From Flavobacterium sp. 11 (GTDB taxonomy: Bacteria; Bacteroidota; Bacteroidia; Flavobacteriales; Flavobacteriaceae): 64,000 nt of DNA. The notes under the pieces are model-generated. The model saw only the letters and a program-made list of their open reading frames with translations, did no database searches and was not told the DNA's origin. The stretch spans positions 2,914,001 through 2,978,000 of the forward strand of contig NZ_PEFE01000001.1 in assembly GCF_002754315.1 (NCBI RefSeq). The letters are read 5' to 3'. The position numbers and the translations under genes were made by a program. Below are positions 16,876 to 24,978 of the stretch, piece by piece. Position 1 is the first letter of the stretch, and every line of letters starts with the position of its first letter.

Positions 16876-18792
16876 ATGAATACAATTGCTGAGCACATTG
16901 CCGATTTTTTAAAGGAATATCCACCATTTAATCATTTGACATTTGAGGAGTTATCCGAAATAGCTACAAGTATTCGCGTTGTAAATTTGGAAAAACATAA
17001 AACATTATTCCAAATTAATGATGTTTTGCATGACAGTTTTTATGTTGTTGCGTCAGGTACTATCAATTTATCTGTGATTTCAGATTCTGAAGAAACTTTA
17101 TTAAATAAGTGTCATGAAGGTGATATTTTTGGTTTACGTCCCTTTTTTGCCAAGAATAATTACATGATGACGGCCAAAGCTAGAGAAGAAAGTATTGTTT
17201 ATGCTATACCAATCGCTACTTTTCGTCCTTTTGTGGTAAATAATTCAGAAGTTTTAAACTTTTTGCTGGAGAGTTTTGCAACAAATACGCGAAATCCAAA
17301 TGACAAAGAAAATTTAAGAGGTAAACTTATCTCTGACAATGTTTTCTATTCTGACCAGCAGTCGGAAATGCAATATTTTCAATCATTATCCTATACTATT
17401 TCACCATTAAAAACAACTATTACTGCAATTGCGCAAGAAGTTGCTCAGTTAATGACTGAAACATTAAAAAACAATGTTATCGTTTGTGACAATAATTTTC
17501 CAATAGGAATAGTGACTGACAGTGATATGCGTTCCAAAATTGCAACCGGTCGATTTCCTGTAACCGCTTCAATAGATAAAATAATGTCATCTCCCGTTAT
17601 TACTGTTGTAGAAAATGTTTCCTTGGCCGAAGCTCAACTGCTTATGTTGAAACATAATGTGACCCATTTATGTGTAACATACGACGGAACTGATAAATCT
17701 GATGTAAAAGGAGTCATTTCTGAACATGATTTGATAGTTGCGCAAGCAAATAATCCAGGTGTTTTAATTAAAGAAATTAAGCGTTCCCAAAATCCTAAAG
17801 AATTAAAACAAATTCGAGAACGTTTAACAGATTTGATTCAAACATCTATTTCTAAAAACATACCGCTTTCTCACGTTTTTAATATTGCCAGCGAAATTAA
17901 TTTAGCAATAATTAAACGTTCTGTAGAGTTATCCATTTTAGATTTAGGCTCACCTCCTGCCCGTTTTGCCTGGCTAAGTATTGGAAGTCAAGGAAGAAAA
18001 GAACAGCTATTATTAACCGATCAAGATAGTATTTTAATATTCGAAGACGTTTCGGCTGATAAATATCGTGAGGTAAAAGATTATTTTCTTAAACTTGGAA
18101 AACGAACAACTGCCACGCTCGAAAAAATTGGTTATGAATTATGTCCAAACGGGCATATGGGAAGCAATATGCTTTGGTGTAAATCATTGACTGACTGGAC
18201 AAAACAATACGACAGCTGGATGAATACTCCAGGTGAAAATAGCAATGATTTAAGCAGTATTTTCTTTGATTACGAAATCACTTTTGGAGAACAAAGAATC
18301 GAAGATGCCATTGGAAATGTAGTTTTTAAAAATGCAAAAAACAACACTTTGTTCTTTGATTTCTTAGGAAACGATGCTTTGAGAAAAAATTCACCACTGA
18401 CTTTTTTCAAAAATTTCATTGTGGAAGAAGAAGGTCCAAACAAAGATAAATTTGATATAAAAACACGTGCTTTGATGCCATTGATTGATGGTGCTCGTTT
18501 GTTTACCTTAAATTTTGATATTCGAGGAATCAACAACACCTTTCAGCGATTCAAGCAGTTAGCAATTGCAGATCCTAAACATGCTGAAATTTATCTTAAT
18601 TGTGCTGAAGCCTTTTTGATTTTATCAAAATTCAGAACCTTAGAAGGCTTAAAAAATGATAATTCAGGTCAATTTATAAATTTGAATGAATTATCAAAAA
18701 TTGATAAGGAAAAATTAAAGAATGCTTTGGCTCCTATGAGAGAATTGGAAGAATTAATAAAAAATAAATTTCAACTTACTCAATTTTCATAA
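16876..18792 (+). CDS. cNMP-binding/CBS/DUF294 putative nucleotidyltransferase
   Basis: This 638-residue cytoplasmic protein has an N-terminal cyclic-nucleotide-binding-like domain (about 15-125), a pair of CBS domains (about 175-305, with MTETLKNNVIVCDN and KIMSSPVITVVENVSLAEAQ), then DUF294 with the nucleotidyltransferase motif SIGSQGRKEQLLLTDQDSIL near 369-388, and a DUF294 C-terminal helical region. The GSQGR..LLTDQD pattern resembles GlnD/GlnE-type transferases. The DnaQ-like gene follows with two bases between, a pairing seen widely and often linked to acetate metabolism (acs). The true substrate is unknown. Confidence 0.87.
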   Translation: MNTIAEHIADFLKEYPPFNHLTFEELSEIATSIRVVNLEKHKTLFQINDVLHDSFYVVASGTINLSVISDSEETLLNKCHEGDIFGLRPFFAKNNYMMTAKAREESIVYAIPIATFRPFVVNNSEVLNFLLESFATNTRNPNDKENLRGKLISDNVFYSDQQSEMQYFQSLSYTISPLKTTITAIAQEVAQLMTETLKNNVIVCDNNFPIGIVTDSDMRSKIATGRFPVTASIDKIMSSPVITVVENVSLAEAQLLMLKHNVTHLCVTYDGTDKSDVKGVISEHDLIVAQANNPGVLIKEIKRSQNPKELKQIRERLTDLIQTSISKNIPLSHVFNIASEINLAIIKRSVELSILDLGSPPARFAWLSIGSQGRKEQLLLTDQDSILIFEDVSADKYREVKDYFLKLGKRTTATLEKIGYELCPNGHMGSNMLWCKSLTDWTKQYDSWMNTPGENSNDLSSIFFDYEITFGEQRIEDAIGNVVFKNAKNNTLFFDFLGNDALRKNSPLTFFKNFIVEEEGPNKDKFDIKTRALMPLIDGARLFTLNFDIRGINNTFQRFKQLAIADPKHAEIYLNCAEAFLILSKFRTLEGLKNDNSGQFINLNELSKIDKEKLKNALAPMRELEELIKNKFQLTQFS

Positions 18793-18794
18793 TT

Positions 18795-19391
18795 ATGTTA
18801 GACTGGTTAAAAAGTATTAATAAAGAATATCCAGAATTTTGGAAAACCTATCTTTCTAAATTTGATAAGAAATCAAGCCGATTTGTTGTTTTGTCAACAG
18901 AAACTTCGGGCTTGAATCCTGTTAAAGATGTTATTTTATCTATTGGTTCTTTTTCTGTAATCGATAATAGTATAGTTATCGGGGATAGTTTCGAGGCTGT
19001 GTTGCTACAATACAAGTTTCTTCATGATAACGGTCTTTCAAACGAATTTTTGGTGGAAAGCAAAATGAAAAAACTTGGCGAAGCCGAAGCCATAAAATTA
19101 TTTATAGAGTTTATCGGGAATGCTGTTTTAGTGGGTCATCACATTGATTTTGATGTAGAAATGATCAATGCTGCATTAGAACGACTTGACTGTGGGAGAT
19201 TGAAAAACGAAGCTTTAGATGTTGATATTATGCATAGAAAACTGCATGATATCAATGATAAACAATTTTCTCTTGATGAACTTTGCGCGGTATATAATAT
19301 TCCTAAAAGTGATCGAAATTCATCTGCGGAAGATGCGTATAAAACGGCGTTATTATTCTTAAAATTAAAATCAAGGCTGGGAATAAAATAA
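18795..19391 (+). CDS. DnaQ-like 3'-5' exonuclease
   Basis: The 198-residue protein has the DEDD-type fold, but motif I reads VVLSTETSGLNP (about residues 31-42) where the consensus is D-x-E; Thr-Glu-Thr replaces Asp-x-Glu, so the first acidic ligand is altered. Motif II is VGHHIDFDVEMINAAL near 113-128, and motif III is SSAEDAYKTALLFLKL near 177-192, with Asp in AEDAYKT. It pairs with the DUF294 gene (two-base gap) and likely forms a signalling unit rather than a replication proofreader. Activity is uncertain because of motif I. Confidence 0.8.
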   Translation: MLDWLKSINKEYPEFWKTYLSKFDKKSSRFVVLSTETSGLNPVKDVILSIGSFSVIDNSIVIGDSFEAVLLQYKFLHDNGLSNEFLVESKMKKLGEAEAIKLFIEFIGNAVLVGHHIDFDVEMINAALERLDCGRLKNEALDVDIMHRKLHDINDKQFSLDELCAVYNIPKSDRNSSAEDAYKTALLFLKLKSRLGIK

Positions 19392-19399
19392 TATTTATT

Positions 19400-19891
19400 C
19401 TAATCAATCAGAGTAATTCCTTCCCAAAATCGACCGTGATGACTTATGGATACTGGCTTAATCAATTTAGTATGCTCATCAATTATAAAAGGAATTCCAT
19501 TCGATTTTATGATGGTGTCGTTTGAATTTAATTTTTTGACGGTATCAAAATTATCTTTTTTCACTACGGCAATCGTATGTACGAATTCCTTAGAAATTAT
19601 CGTTTTAGTAAAATAGGTTTTCCCTTTTATTGAAACTGAACCCGAAATTTCATTTTCATAACTACATTCCAGTTGCAAAGGAAAATATCCTCTAATTCCA
19701 GTTTCTCGATTGTAGATTTTGTAAGCAGCTTCCTTTCGGGACCATAAATTCCAAACCATTATTTCAGGATTTTGGCTATCAACAATGAGTAATTGTTCTT
19801 TTGCAGTAAAGATTTTGTCCAAAAACCGATTTCGTTTCCAATCGCTTTCTTTTCTGGCTAAAGCCAAATCTACTATATCGTTTCCAATCAT
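19400..19891 (-). CDS. 4'-phosphopantetheinyl transferase (AcpS-like, short)
   Basis: The 163-residue enzyme starts MIGNDIVDLALARKES, with the metal/CoA Asp residues of the GxDxVD motif, and has LWSRKEAAYKIYN at 49-61, the WxxKEAxxK signature. It transfers 4'-phosphopantetheine from CoA to a Ser of an acyl carrier protein. It is the last gene of the polyketide cluster, 27 bases after the ACP gene, so it probably activates that ACP. It is shorter than Sfp-type enzymes and nearer to AcpS size. Confidence 0.85.
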   Translation of the reverse strand: MIGNDIVDLALARKESDWKRNRFLDKIFTAKEQLLIVDSQNPEIMVWNLWSRKEAAYKIYNRETGIRGYFPLQLECSYENEISGSVSIKGKTYFTKTIISKEFVHTIAVVKKDNFDTVKKLNSNDTIIKSNGIPFIIDEHTKLIKPVSISHHGRFWEGITLID

Positions 19892-19918
19892 TTTACAGAC
19901 TTTTTTACAGCTGATTCA

Positions 19919-20176
19919 CTAATTTTTCTCTGATAATTTAGTTTCAATAATTTCCAATGCTGACTTTACGTTCACCATGCGCTCCATAGCTTCATTATCA
20001 ATTACAATGTTATATTTCTCCTCAATATCTAAAATAACATCTACTAAATTAGCAGAATTGATTTTCAAGTCATTGATAAAGTCAGTATCTTCCGTAAGCA
20101 AATCAAATGCTTCTTGATTTTGAATATACGGCTTTACTATATTTTTTAATTCTTCTATTGTTTGTTCTTTATTCAT
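19919..20176 (-). CDS. Acyl carrier protein of the type III PKS cluster
   Basis: This 85-residue acidic four-helix protein has DLKINSANLVDVILDIEEKY, with the likely phosphopantetheine-bearing Ser at 41 before helix II. The usual D-S-L is here N-S-A, an atypical motif. The gene is followed by its own phosphopantetheinyl transferase and preceded by a ketosynthase. It is therefore a cluster-dedicated carrier rather than the housekeeping AcpP. Family assignment is secure from the helix pattern VDVILDIEEKYNIVIDNE. Confidence 0.85.
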   Translation of the reverse strand: MNKEQTIEELKNIVKPYIQNQEAFDLLTEDTDFINDLKINSANLVDVILDIEEKYNIVIDNEAMERMVNVKSALEIIETKLSEKN

Positions 20177-20229
20177 ATTTTTTGCTTTTTTTTAATGCAT
20201 TGAATTCAAAATTACCTGACATCATGTGA

Positions 20230-21501
20230 CTAAATGTATTTCTTAAAAATTACGCATCCATTCACATCTCCAAAACCAAAACTGGCCTTTGCAATTATAT
20301 TTAATTCCTTTTCGATTAATTGTCTTGGGATTCTGGATTCATCAATTATTGCTGTAATTTCAGGATGCAAATCGTCACAATTGATATTCGGAAAAACAAA
20401 TCCGTAATGCAATTGCAGTATAGAAGCCACACTTTCAATACTTCCCGCAGCCGATAAACAATGACCTACCATTGATTTCAAAGAATTTATATATGGAAAT
20501 TCTTTTCCTTTTCTTCCCAATGCTTCACTCCAATTCTTAATTTCCAGACTGTCTTTCGATGTGGCGGTCAAATGTCCATTAATCGAATCAATTTCATCAG
20601 CAGAAATTCCAGAATTAACAATAGCATTCTGGATGCATTTCTGTACGGCAATAGGATTTGGAGCTGTCATGGTTCCCAGTCCGCGTTGACCACCGGAATT
20701 TATATTCCCACCCAAAATTTCGGCATAAATTGTAGCTCCTCGTTCAATTGCACTTTCTAAATCTTCCAAAACCAAAGCTCCTGCTCCACTTCCGGGAACA
20801 AATCCCGAAGCACTTGCAGAGATTGGCCTTGAGCCTTGCTCTGGATTTTCATTATGCTTAAAAGTACAAACTTTCATAGCATCAAAGCCACCCCATATAT
20901 AAGGTCCCGAATCGCTTGTGCTTCCTGCCAAAATGCGTTTTGCCTGTCCTGATTTTATCCTTTCATAACCCATCAAAATACTTTCGGTTCCAGTCGTACA
21001 AGCAGAAGAATTAGTGGAGACTTGATTTCCTAATCCTAATTTCCCTCCCAAATAAGCGCTGACACCACTATTCATAGTTTGAGCCACGGCGGTGCTGCCT
21101 AATCTTCTCGTTTGAAAATCATCTATTTTATAAATACTTTCGCGAAATTTATCAATTCCAGAAGTTCCGGTACCAAAAATAGTTCCGCTGTCCCAATCTG
21201 GTTCTTCATTTATTTCCAACGATAAACCAGCATCTTTCCATGCATCAATTCCAGCAATTACGCCATATAAAATCCCAGTAGAATTGAAGTTTCTTAACTC
21301 TAATTCAGAGAAATATTGCAATGCCAGTTCAGTAGAAACTTCCGGTTTTCCAGCTATTTGACAAGAAAACTGCAATCGTTCCAACTCAGCGTCGTGCTTG
21401 ATTCCCGAAATTCCGTTTTTGATGGCATGTGTAAACGCATCAAGTCCTACTCCATTTGGAGCAACAACACCAAGACCAGTAATTACAACACGTTTATCCA
21501 T
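20230..21501 (-). CDS. FabF-like beta-ketoacyl-ACP synthase
   Basis: The 423-residue thiolase-fold enzyme has a Cys-His-His triad: Cys168 in SSACTTGTES, His310 in INGHLTATSKDS and His347 in SMVGHCLSAAGS. It condenses malonyl-ACP with an acyl chain. The complete triad means it elongates rather than acting as a chain-length factor. Its place between a FabZ-like dehydratase and a dedicated ACP suggests it builds or modifies an acyl starter for the type III PKS. No ketoreductase is present in the cluster, so FabG would have to come from primary metabolism. Confidence 0.88.
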   Translation of the reverse strand: MDKRVVITGLGVVAPNGVGLDAFTHAIKNGISGIKHDAELERLQFSCQIAGKPEVSTELALQYFSELELRNFNSTGILYGVIAGIDAWKDAGLSLEINEEPDWDSGTIFGTGTSGIDKFRESIYKIDDFQTRRLGSTAVAQTMNSGVSAYLGGKLGLGNQVSTNSSACTTGTESILMGYERIKSGQAKRILAGSTSDSGPYIWGGFDAMKVCTFKHNENPEQGSRPISASASGFVPGSGAGALVLEDLESAIERGATIYAEILGGNINSGGQRGLGTMTAPNPIAVQKCIQNAIVNSGISADEIDSINGHLTATSKDSLEIKNWSEALGRKGKEFPYINSLKSMVGHCLSAAGSIESVASILQLHYGFVFPNINCDDLHPEITAIIDESRIPRQLIEKELNIIAKASFGFGDVNGCVIFKKYI

Positions 21502-21936
21502 TTATTTAGAAATTACCATTCCTGCAATTATTCCTGTACAAACCTCTTCTCCTTTTTCATTTTTCATTTTTACCTTACATTTCAATTTCCCAAATCTAAA
21601 GTATACTTTTTCTGAAATAACAGTCACTTTTTCTTTAGGAAAAACAGGTTTTAAAAATTCTATTTCATTTGATGTTAAGGCGATTGAAGTAGTTCTATTA
21701 AATGAATAATCTAATAAAAAAATTCCTAAACAAACCAATCCAATTTGGGCCATAACTTCCGTCAAAATCACTCCTGGTGTTATTGGATTATCTTTAAAAT
21801 GTCCTTTATAAAAGTCAAGGTTTTCATCAAAAGTATAGGTTCCTTCCACCCCATTTTCATTGATTTGGACTATTTCGTCCACAAATAAAAACGGCTTAGA
21901 ATACGGTAATTTTGATATGATCTTTTGACTCTCCAT
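21502..21936 (-). CDS. FabZ-like 3-hydroxyacyl-ACP dehydratase
   Basis: The 144-residue hotdog protein carries YKGHFKDNPITPGVILTEVM at about 43-62, the FabZ signature with catalytic His46 and Glu60. The N-terminus YSKPFLFVDEIV is also typical. It removes water from 3-hydroxyacyl-ACP. Its stop directly abuts the ketosynthase start (21501/21502) and it follows the PKS gene by two bases, so it is cotranscribed and probably coupled. Confidence 0.85.
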   Translation of the reverse strand: MESQKIISKLPYSKPFLFVDEIVQINENGVEGTYTFDENLDFYKGHFKDNPITPGVILTEVMAQIGLVCLGIFLLDYSFNRTTSIALTSNEIEFLKPVFPKEKVTVISEKVYFRFGKLKCKVKMKNEKGEEVCTGIIAGMVISK

Positions 21937-21938
21937 TG

Positions 21939-22991
21939 TTAAAACTTTAGCAAAACTCTTTGCGCTGAAAAACCCGGACCAAAACTCAACATCAATCCTT
22001 TTTCTCCTTTTTTAGGCTGATTGTCCATGATTCTTTCCAAAACATATAAAACCGTTGCGCTTGACATATTTCCATACAAACGCAAAACTTCTTTAGTATC
22101 ATCAATATTTTTACCCAAATCAGAAAATAAACCCTCAACAGTTTGAATAATTTTCTTTCCTCCAGGATGAAAAATTAAATGATTAATATCTTCCATTTTA
22201 AGATTGTTTTTTTCTAAAAACGGATGAATAATATCCGGAAAATGAGAAGCAATCGTTTCCGGAACTTCAATGTCCAGAACCATTTGCAATCCAGAATTGG
22301 TGAGTTTAAAACCCATCATGTGAATATTATCATAGAAATGATACATCTGCTCCGCTAAAATTTCTGGACCTTCATCGTCTTCATGTGAAGAAAGTAAAAC
22401 GCAAGCTGCTCCATCTCCAAAAATTGCAGCACTTACTATATTCGCCATCGAAAAATCATCTAATTGAAATGTGGCCGTTGGACTTTCAACAGCAATTACG
22501 GCAGCCCGTTTTCCGGGATTTGCCTGCAAGAAATTTTTAGCATAAATAATTCCTGAAATTCCTGCTGCACAACCCATTTCGGTAACTGGAAGTCGAACAA
22601 TATCCTGACGTAATTTTAATGTATTAATCAAATACGCATCTAGTGACGGAATCATGATTCCAGTACAACTTACCGTAATAATATAATCTAAATCTTCAGG
22701 GTTCCAGTTCGCTTTTTTCAAGGCTTTTTCTAAAACTTTTTCCCCTAAATCAATCACTTCACGCACATAAATATCGTTTCTTTCTTCAAATGAAGTTTTT
22801 GTAAATACTTCAATCGGATCCATGATGGAATAGCGTTTATCAACCGCAGCTCCTTCAAAAATTTTCTTTACTTTTCTAATGAAGCGTTCGTCTTGACCAA
22901 CGAGCCAAGCATCCAAAAAAGGAATGATTTCTTCAGTTGTTCTGGAATATTTTGGTAACTGTTTTGTTACGGTTTTGATTTTTACACTCAT
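21939..22991 (-). CDS. Type III polyketide synthase (chalcone synthase-like)
   Basis: The 350-residue homodimeric-type enzyme has the type III triad: Cys141 in TEMGCAAGISG, His275 in LIFHPGGKK and Asn308 in LYGNMSSAT. The C-terminal SFGPGFSAQRVLLKF matches the GFGPG loop. Type III PKSs extend an acyl starter with malonyl-CoA and cyclise it into alkylpyrones, resorcinols or related aromatics in the cytoplasm. The upstream methyltransferase overlaps by 4 bases (ATGA), which indicates tight coupling. Product identity cannot be read from sequence. Confidence 0.92.
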   Translation of the reverse strand: MSVKIKTVTKQLPKYSRTTEEIIPFLDAWLVGQDERFIRKVKKIFEGAAVDKRYSIMDPIEVFTKTSFEERNDIYVREVIDLGEKVLEKALKKANWNPEDLDYIITVSCTGIMIPSLDAYLINTLKLRQDIVRLPVTEMGCAAGISGIIYAKNFLQANPGKRAAVIAVESPTATFQLDDFSMANIVSAAIFGDGAACVLLSSHEDDEGPEILAEQMYHFYDNIHMMGFKLTNSGLQMVLDIEVPETIASHFPDIIHPFLEKNNLKMEDINHLIFHPGGKKIIQTVEGLFSDLGKNIDDTKEVLRLYGNMSSATVLYVLERIMDNQPKKGEKGLMLSFGPGFSAQRVLLKF

Positions 22992-23701
22992 ATTTTAGAA
23001 ATTATCCATTGGTATCGAAAAGCCCATTTCCAATGAATTTTATAGTTCTTAAAACTTAATTTTTTAGAAAAATGAATCAGCTCTTCTTTTTTAAAACCTC
23101 TTAAAATTGAAGTTAATCCGTCCTCACGAGACATCTCATTCAATCGAAACACAAAACACAATGCTTGAAATAATCGATAGGCAATTGCGCTTCGCTGTAA
23201 ATCATTAATAACAATTCCAATAGTTGAATTCGCATAAAATACGTTTAATAAATCAACAATTTCTTTGTCTTTGAAATGATGTAATGTCAAAGTACACAGT
23301 ACAATATCATATTTTAATTCCTTAAATGATGTCTCAAATATATCCTCACAACGATAGCCAATATTAGGATAGTTTTGAGATAATTGTTGTGCATGACTAA
23401 TTGTAAAACTATTGGCATCGATGCCTATTAACTGGAATTTCAGCTTATTTTTCAATCCAAAATCAGCTAAAGTCCGCAACATATCACCGTTTCCGCAACC
23501 TACATCTACAATTACAATTTCATTTGATTTTGAAATACTACTTGTCAAATCCTGAACGCCTTGTAAAGTTAGCTGGTTCCCTCCTAAAAGCTGATTGATT
23601 TTAGCTATTTTATCCAATGCATCACGCAAGATTTCTCCTTCCATGGCAAAATCATCCATCGTTTCAAGCGTATCGGTTCTGAATTTGGTATTTAGAAACA
23701 T
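22988..23701 (-). CDS. SAM-dependent class I methyltransferase
   Basis: The 237-residue protein has motif I VDVGCGNGD at 65-73, the acidic end of beta2 in LIGIDANSF, and motif LCTLTLHHFKD typical of UbiE/Coq5-like or small-molecule methyltransferases. It lies between a flavoprotein and the type III PKS, with 4-base overlap to the latter, so it probably methylates the polyketide product or an intermediate. The same trio is common in Bacteroidota genomes. Whether it acts on oxygen or carbon is open. Confidence 0.85.
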   Translation of the reverse strand: MFLNTKFRTDTLETMDDFAMEGEILRDALDKIAKINQLLGGNQLTLQGVQDLTSSISKSNEIVIVDVGCGNGDMLRTLADFGLKNKLKFQLIGIDANSFTISHAQQLSQNYPNIGYRCEDIFETSFKELKYDIVLCTLTLHHFKDKEIVDLLNVFYANSTIGIVINDLQRSAIAYRLFQALCFVFRLNEMSREDGLTSILRGFKKEELIHFSKKLSFKNYKIHWKWAFRYQWIISKI

Positions 23702-24832
23702 TTATGAATTTAGAGTTATTGGGGTTCCGTGTGTATGCTTTATAATTTTTGATAATAAAAATGGAAATATAATTAATATACGCATCAATACTGCTGAAAG
23801 TTTTTGCTTTTGCAAAAGATTCGATAACAACCGACCAATTTTAAGTCTTTTCTTGAAATTAAAATTCCACTCCTGAATGTATTTTTCCTCAAGTTCATTT
23901 CTGGATTTAATTTCGTTGTTATAATATTTCCCCACTAATTCTGAAACAATTTTGGCACTATGAATAGCCATAGCCATACCGTTTCCACACAATGGATGAA
24001 TGAGTCCTGCGGTATCGCCAATCATTAGAATATGATTTTCAACAGCTTGTTTTTTATCAAAAGATATTTGACTTATGGTTAAAGGTTTTTCAAAAAGCAA
24101 TTTACTTTTTTCGAAAATTACTTTCAAATGTGGATTTTCTGAAACCACACTTTTTTGATATTCCTCTATATTTTTAAACCGCTTAAACGTCTCGTAATCT
24201 GCCAAATAACAGATATTAATTATATCCTTTTCAACTTTAGAAACACCACAATATCCTCCTTTGAAATTATGAAGACCAACGCTATTATTTGGAAAATCTC
24301 CCGAATAATGAGCCTTAACAGCTAGCCAATATGATTTTTTTTGAATAAAATCTCTATTTAATTTTTGGTCAATGTTAGAACGTTTTCCAAATGCACCAAT
24401 AACTATTTCCGATTTTAAAATAGTTTTTTTAGCAGTCGTAACTATAAATTGATTGTCTTCAAATTGTATATTTTCTACATTGTCTTGAAGAATTTTACAT
24501 CCGTTTTCAAGTGCTTTTTTATATAAATATTCATCTAAAGCAAAACGACTAATTCCGAAACCGCCAAGAGGCAGAACACTTTTAATGGTTTTTCCGCTTG
24601 CTGTTGAAAATTCAAGTTGTGTGATATTTGTTGGATTTAAATTGGCTATGTTTAAATTCAACCAATTGAGATAAGGTAAGACCTCGTTAGATATATATTC
24701 GCCACAAACCTTGTGTTTTGGGAATTCATTTTTTTCAATTACAGTAACCTGAAGTCCAATTTTGGACAAATGAATCGCCGCAGTCAATCCTGCTAAACCA
24801 CCTCCAATAATTAAAACTTCTTTATTTTTCAT
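23702..24832 (-). CDS. FAD-dependent oxidoreductase (geranylgeranyl reductase/hydroxylase-like)
   Basis: The 376-residue flavoprotein starts with an FAD fold, GGGLAG at 10-15, and has KVCGEYISNEVLPYL near 42-56 and the late FAD motif MIGDTAGLIHPLCGNGMAMA near 275-294. The shape fits the geranylgeranyl reductase and tryptophan-halogenase/hydroxylase superfamily. It is first in the PKS operon and its stop abuts the methyltransferase start. It probably reduces or hydroxylates the polyketide ring. Choice between reductase and monooxygenase is unresolved. Confidence 0.85.
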   Translation of the reverse strand: MKNKEVLIIGGGLAGLTAAIHLSKIGLQVTVIEKNEFPKHKVCGEYISNEVLPYLNWLNLNIANLNPTNITQLEFSTASGKTIKSVLPLGGFGISRFALDEYLYKKALENGCKILQDNVENIQFEDNQFIVTTAKKTILKSEIVIGAFGKRSNIDQKLNRDFIQKKSYWLAVKAHYSGDFPNNSVGLHNFKGGYCGVSKVEKDIINICYLADYETFKRFKNIEEYQKSVVSENPHLKVIFEKSKLLFEKPLTISQISFDKKQAVENHILMIGDTAGLIHPLCGNGMAMAIHSAKIVSELVGKYYNNEIKSRNELEEKYIQEWNFNFKKRLKIGRLLSNLLQKQKLSAVLMRILIIFPFLLSKIIKHTHGTPITLNS

Positions 24833-24939
24833 ATAGAAGTAAATTTATGGATTTGTTTTAGAAAGCAACTATATTATTTCATATAAAACTTACATAATTA
24901 TTCGATATGAAATAAGCGATAATTATATATTTTCTGTTC

Positions 24940-24971
24940 AAAAAAAAAGCCGTTTTATTCAAACGGCTTTT
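24940..24971 (-). terminator. Intrinsic terminator of acs
   Basis: An 11-bp stem, AAAAGCCGTTT (24945-24955) with AAACGGCTTTT (24961-24971), has a 5-base loop. On the minus strand it ends in a run of T. It lies 7 bases after the acs stop and separates acs from the PKS operon. Confidence 0.85.
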
Positions 24972-24978
24972 AATTAAT

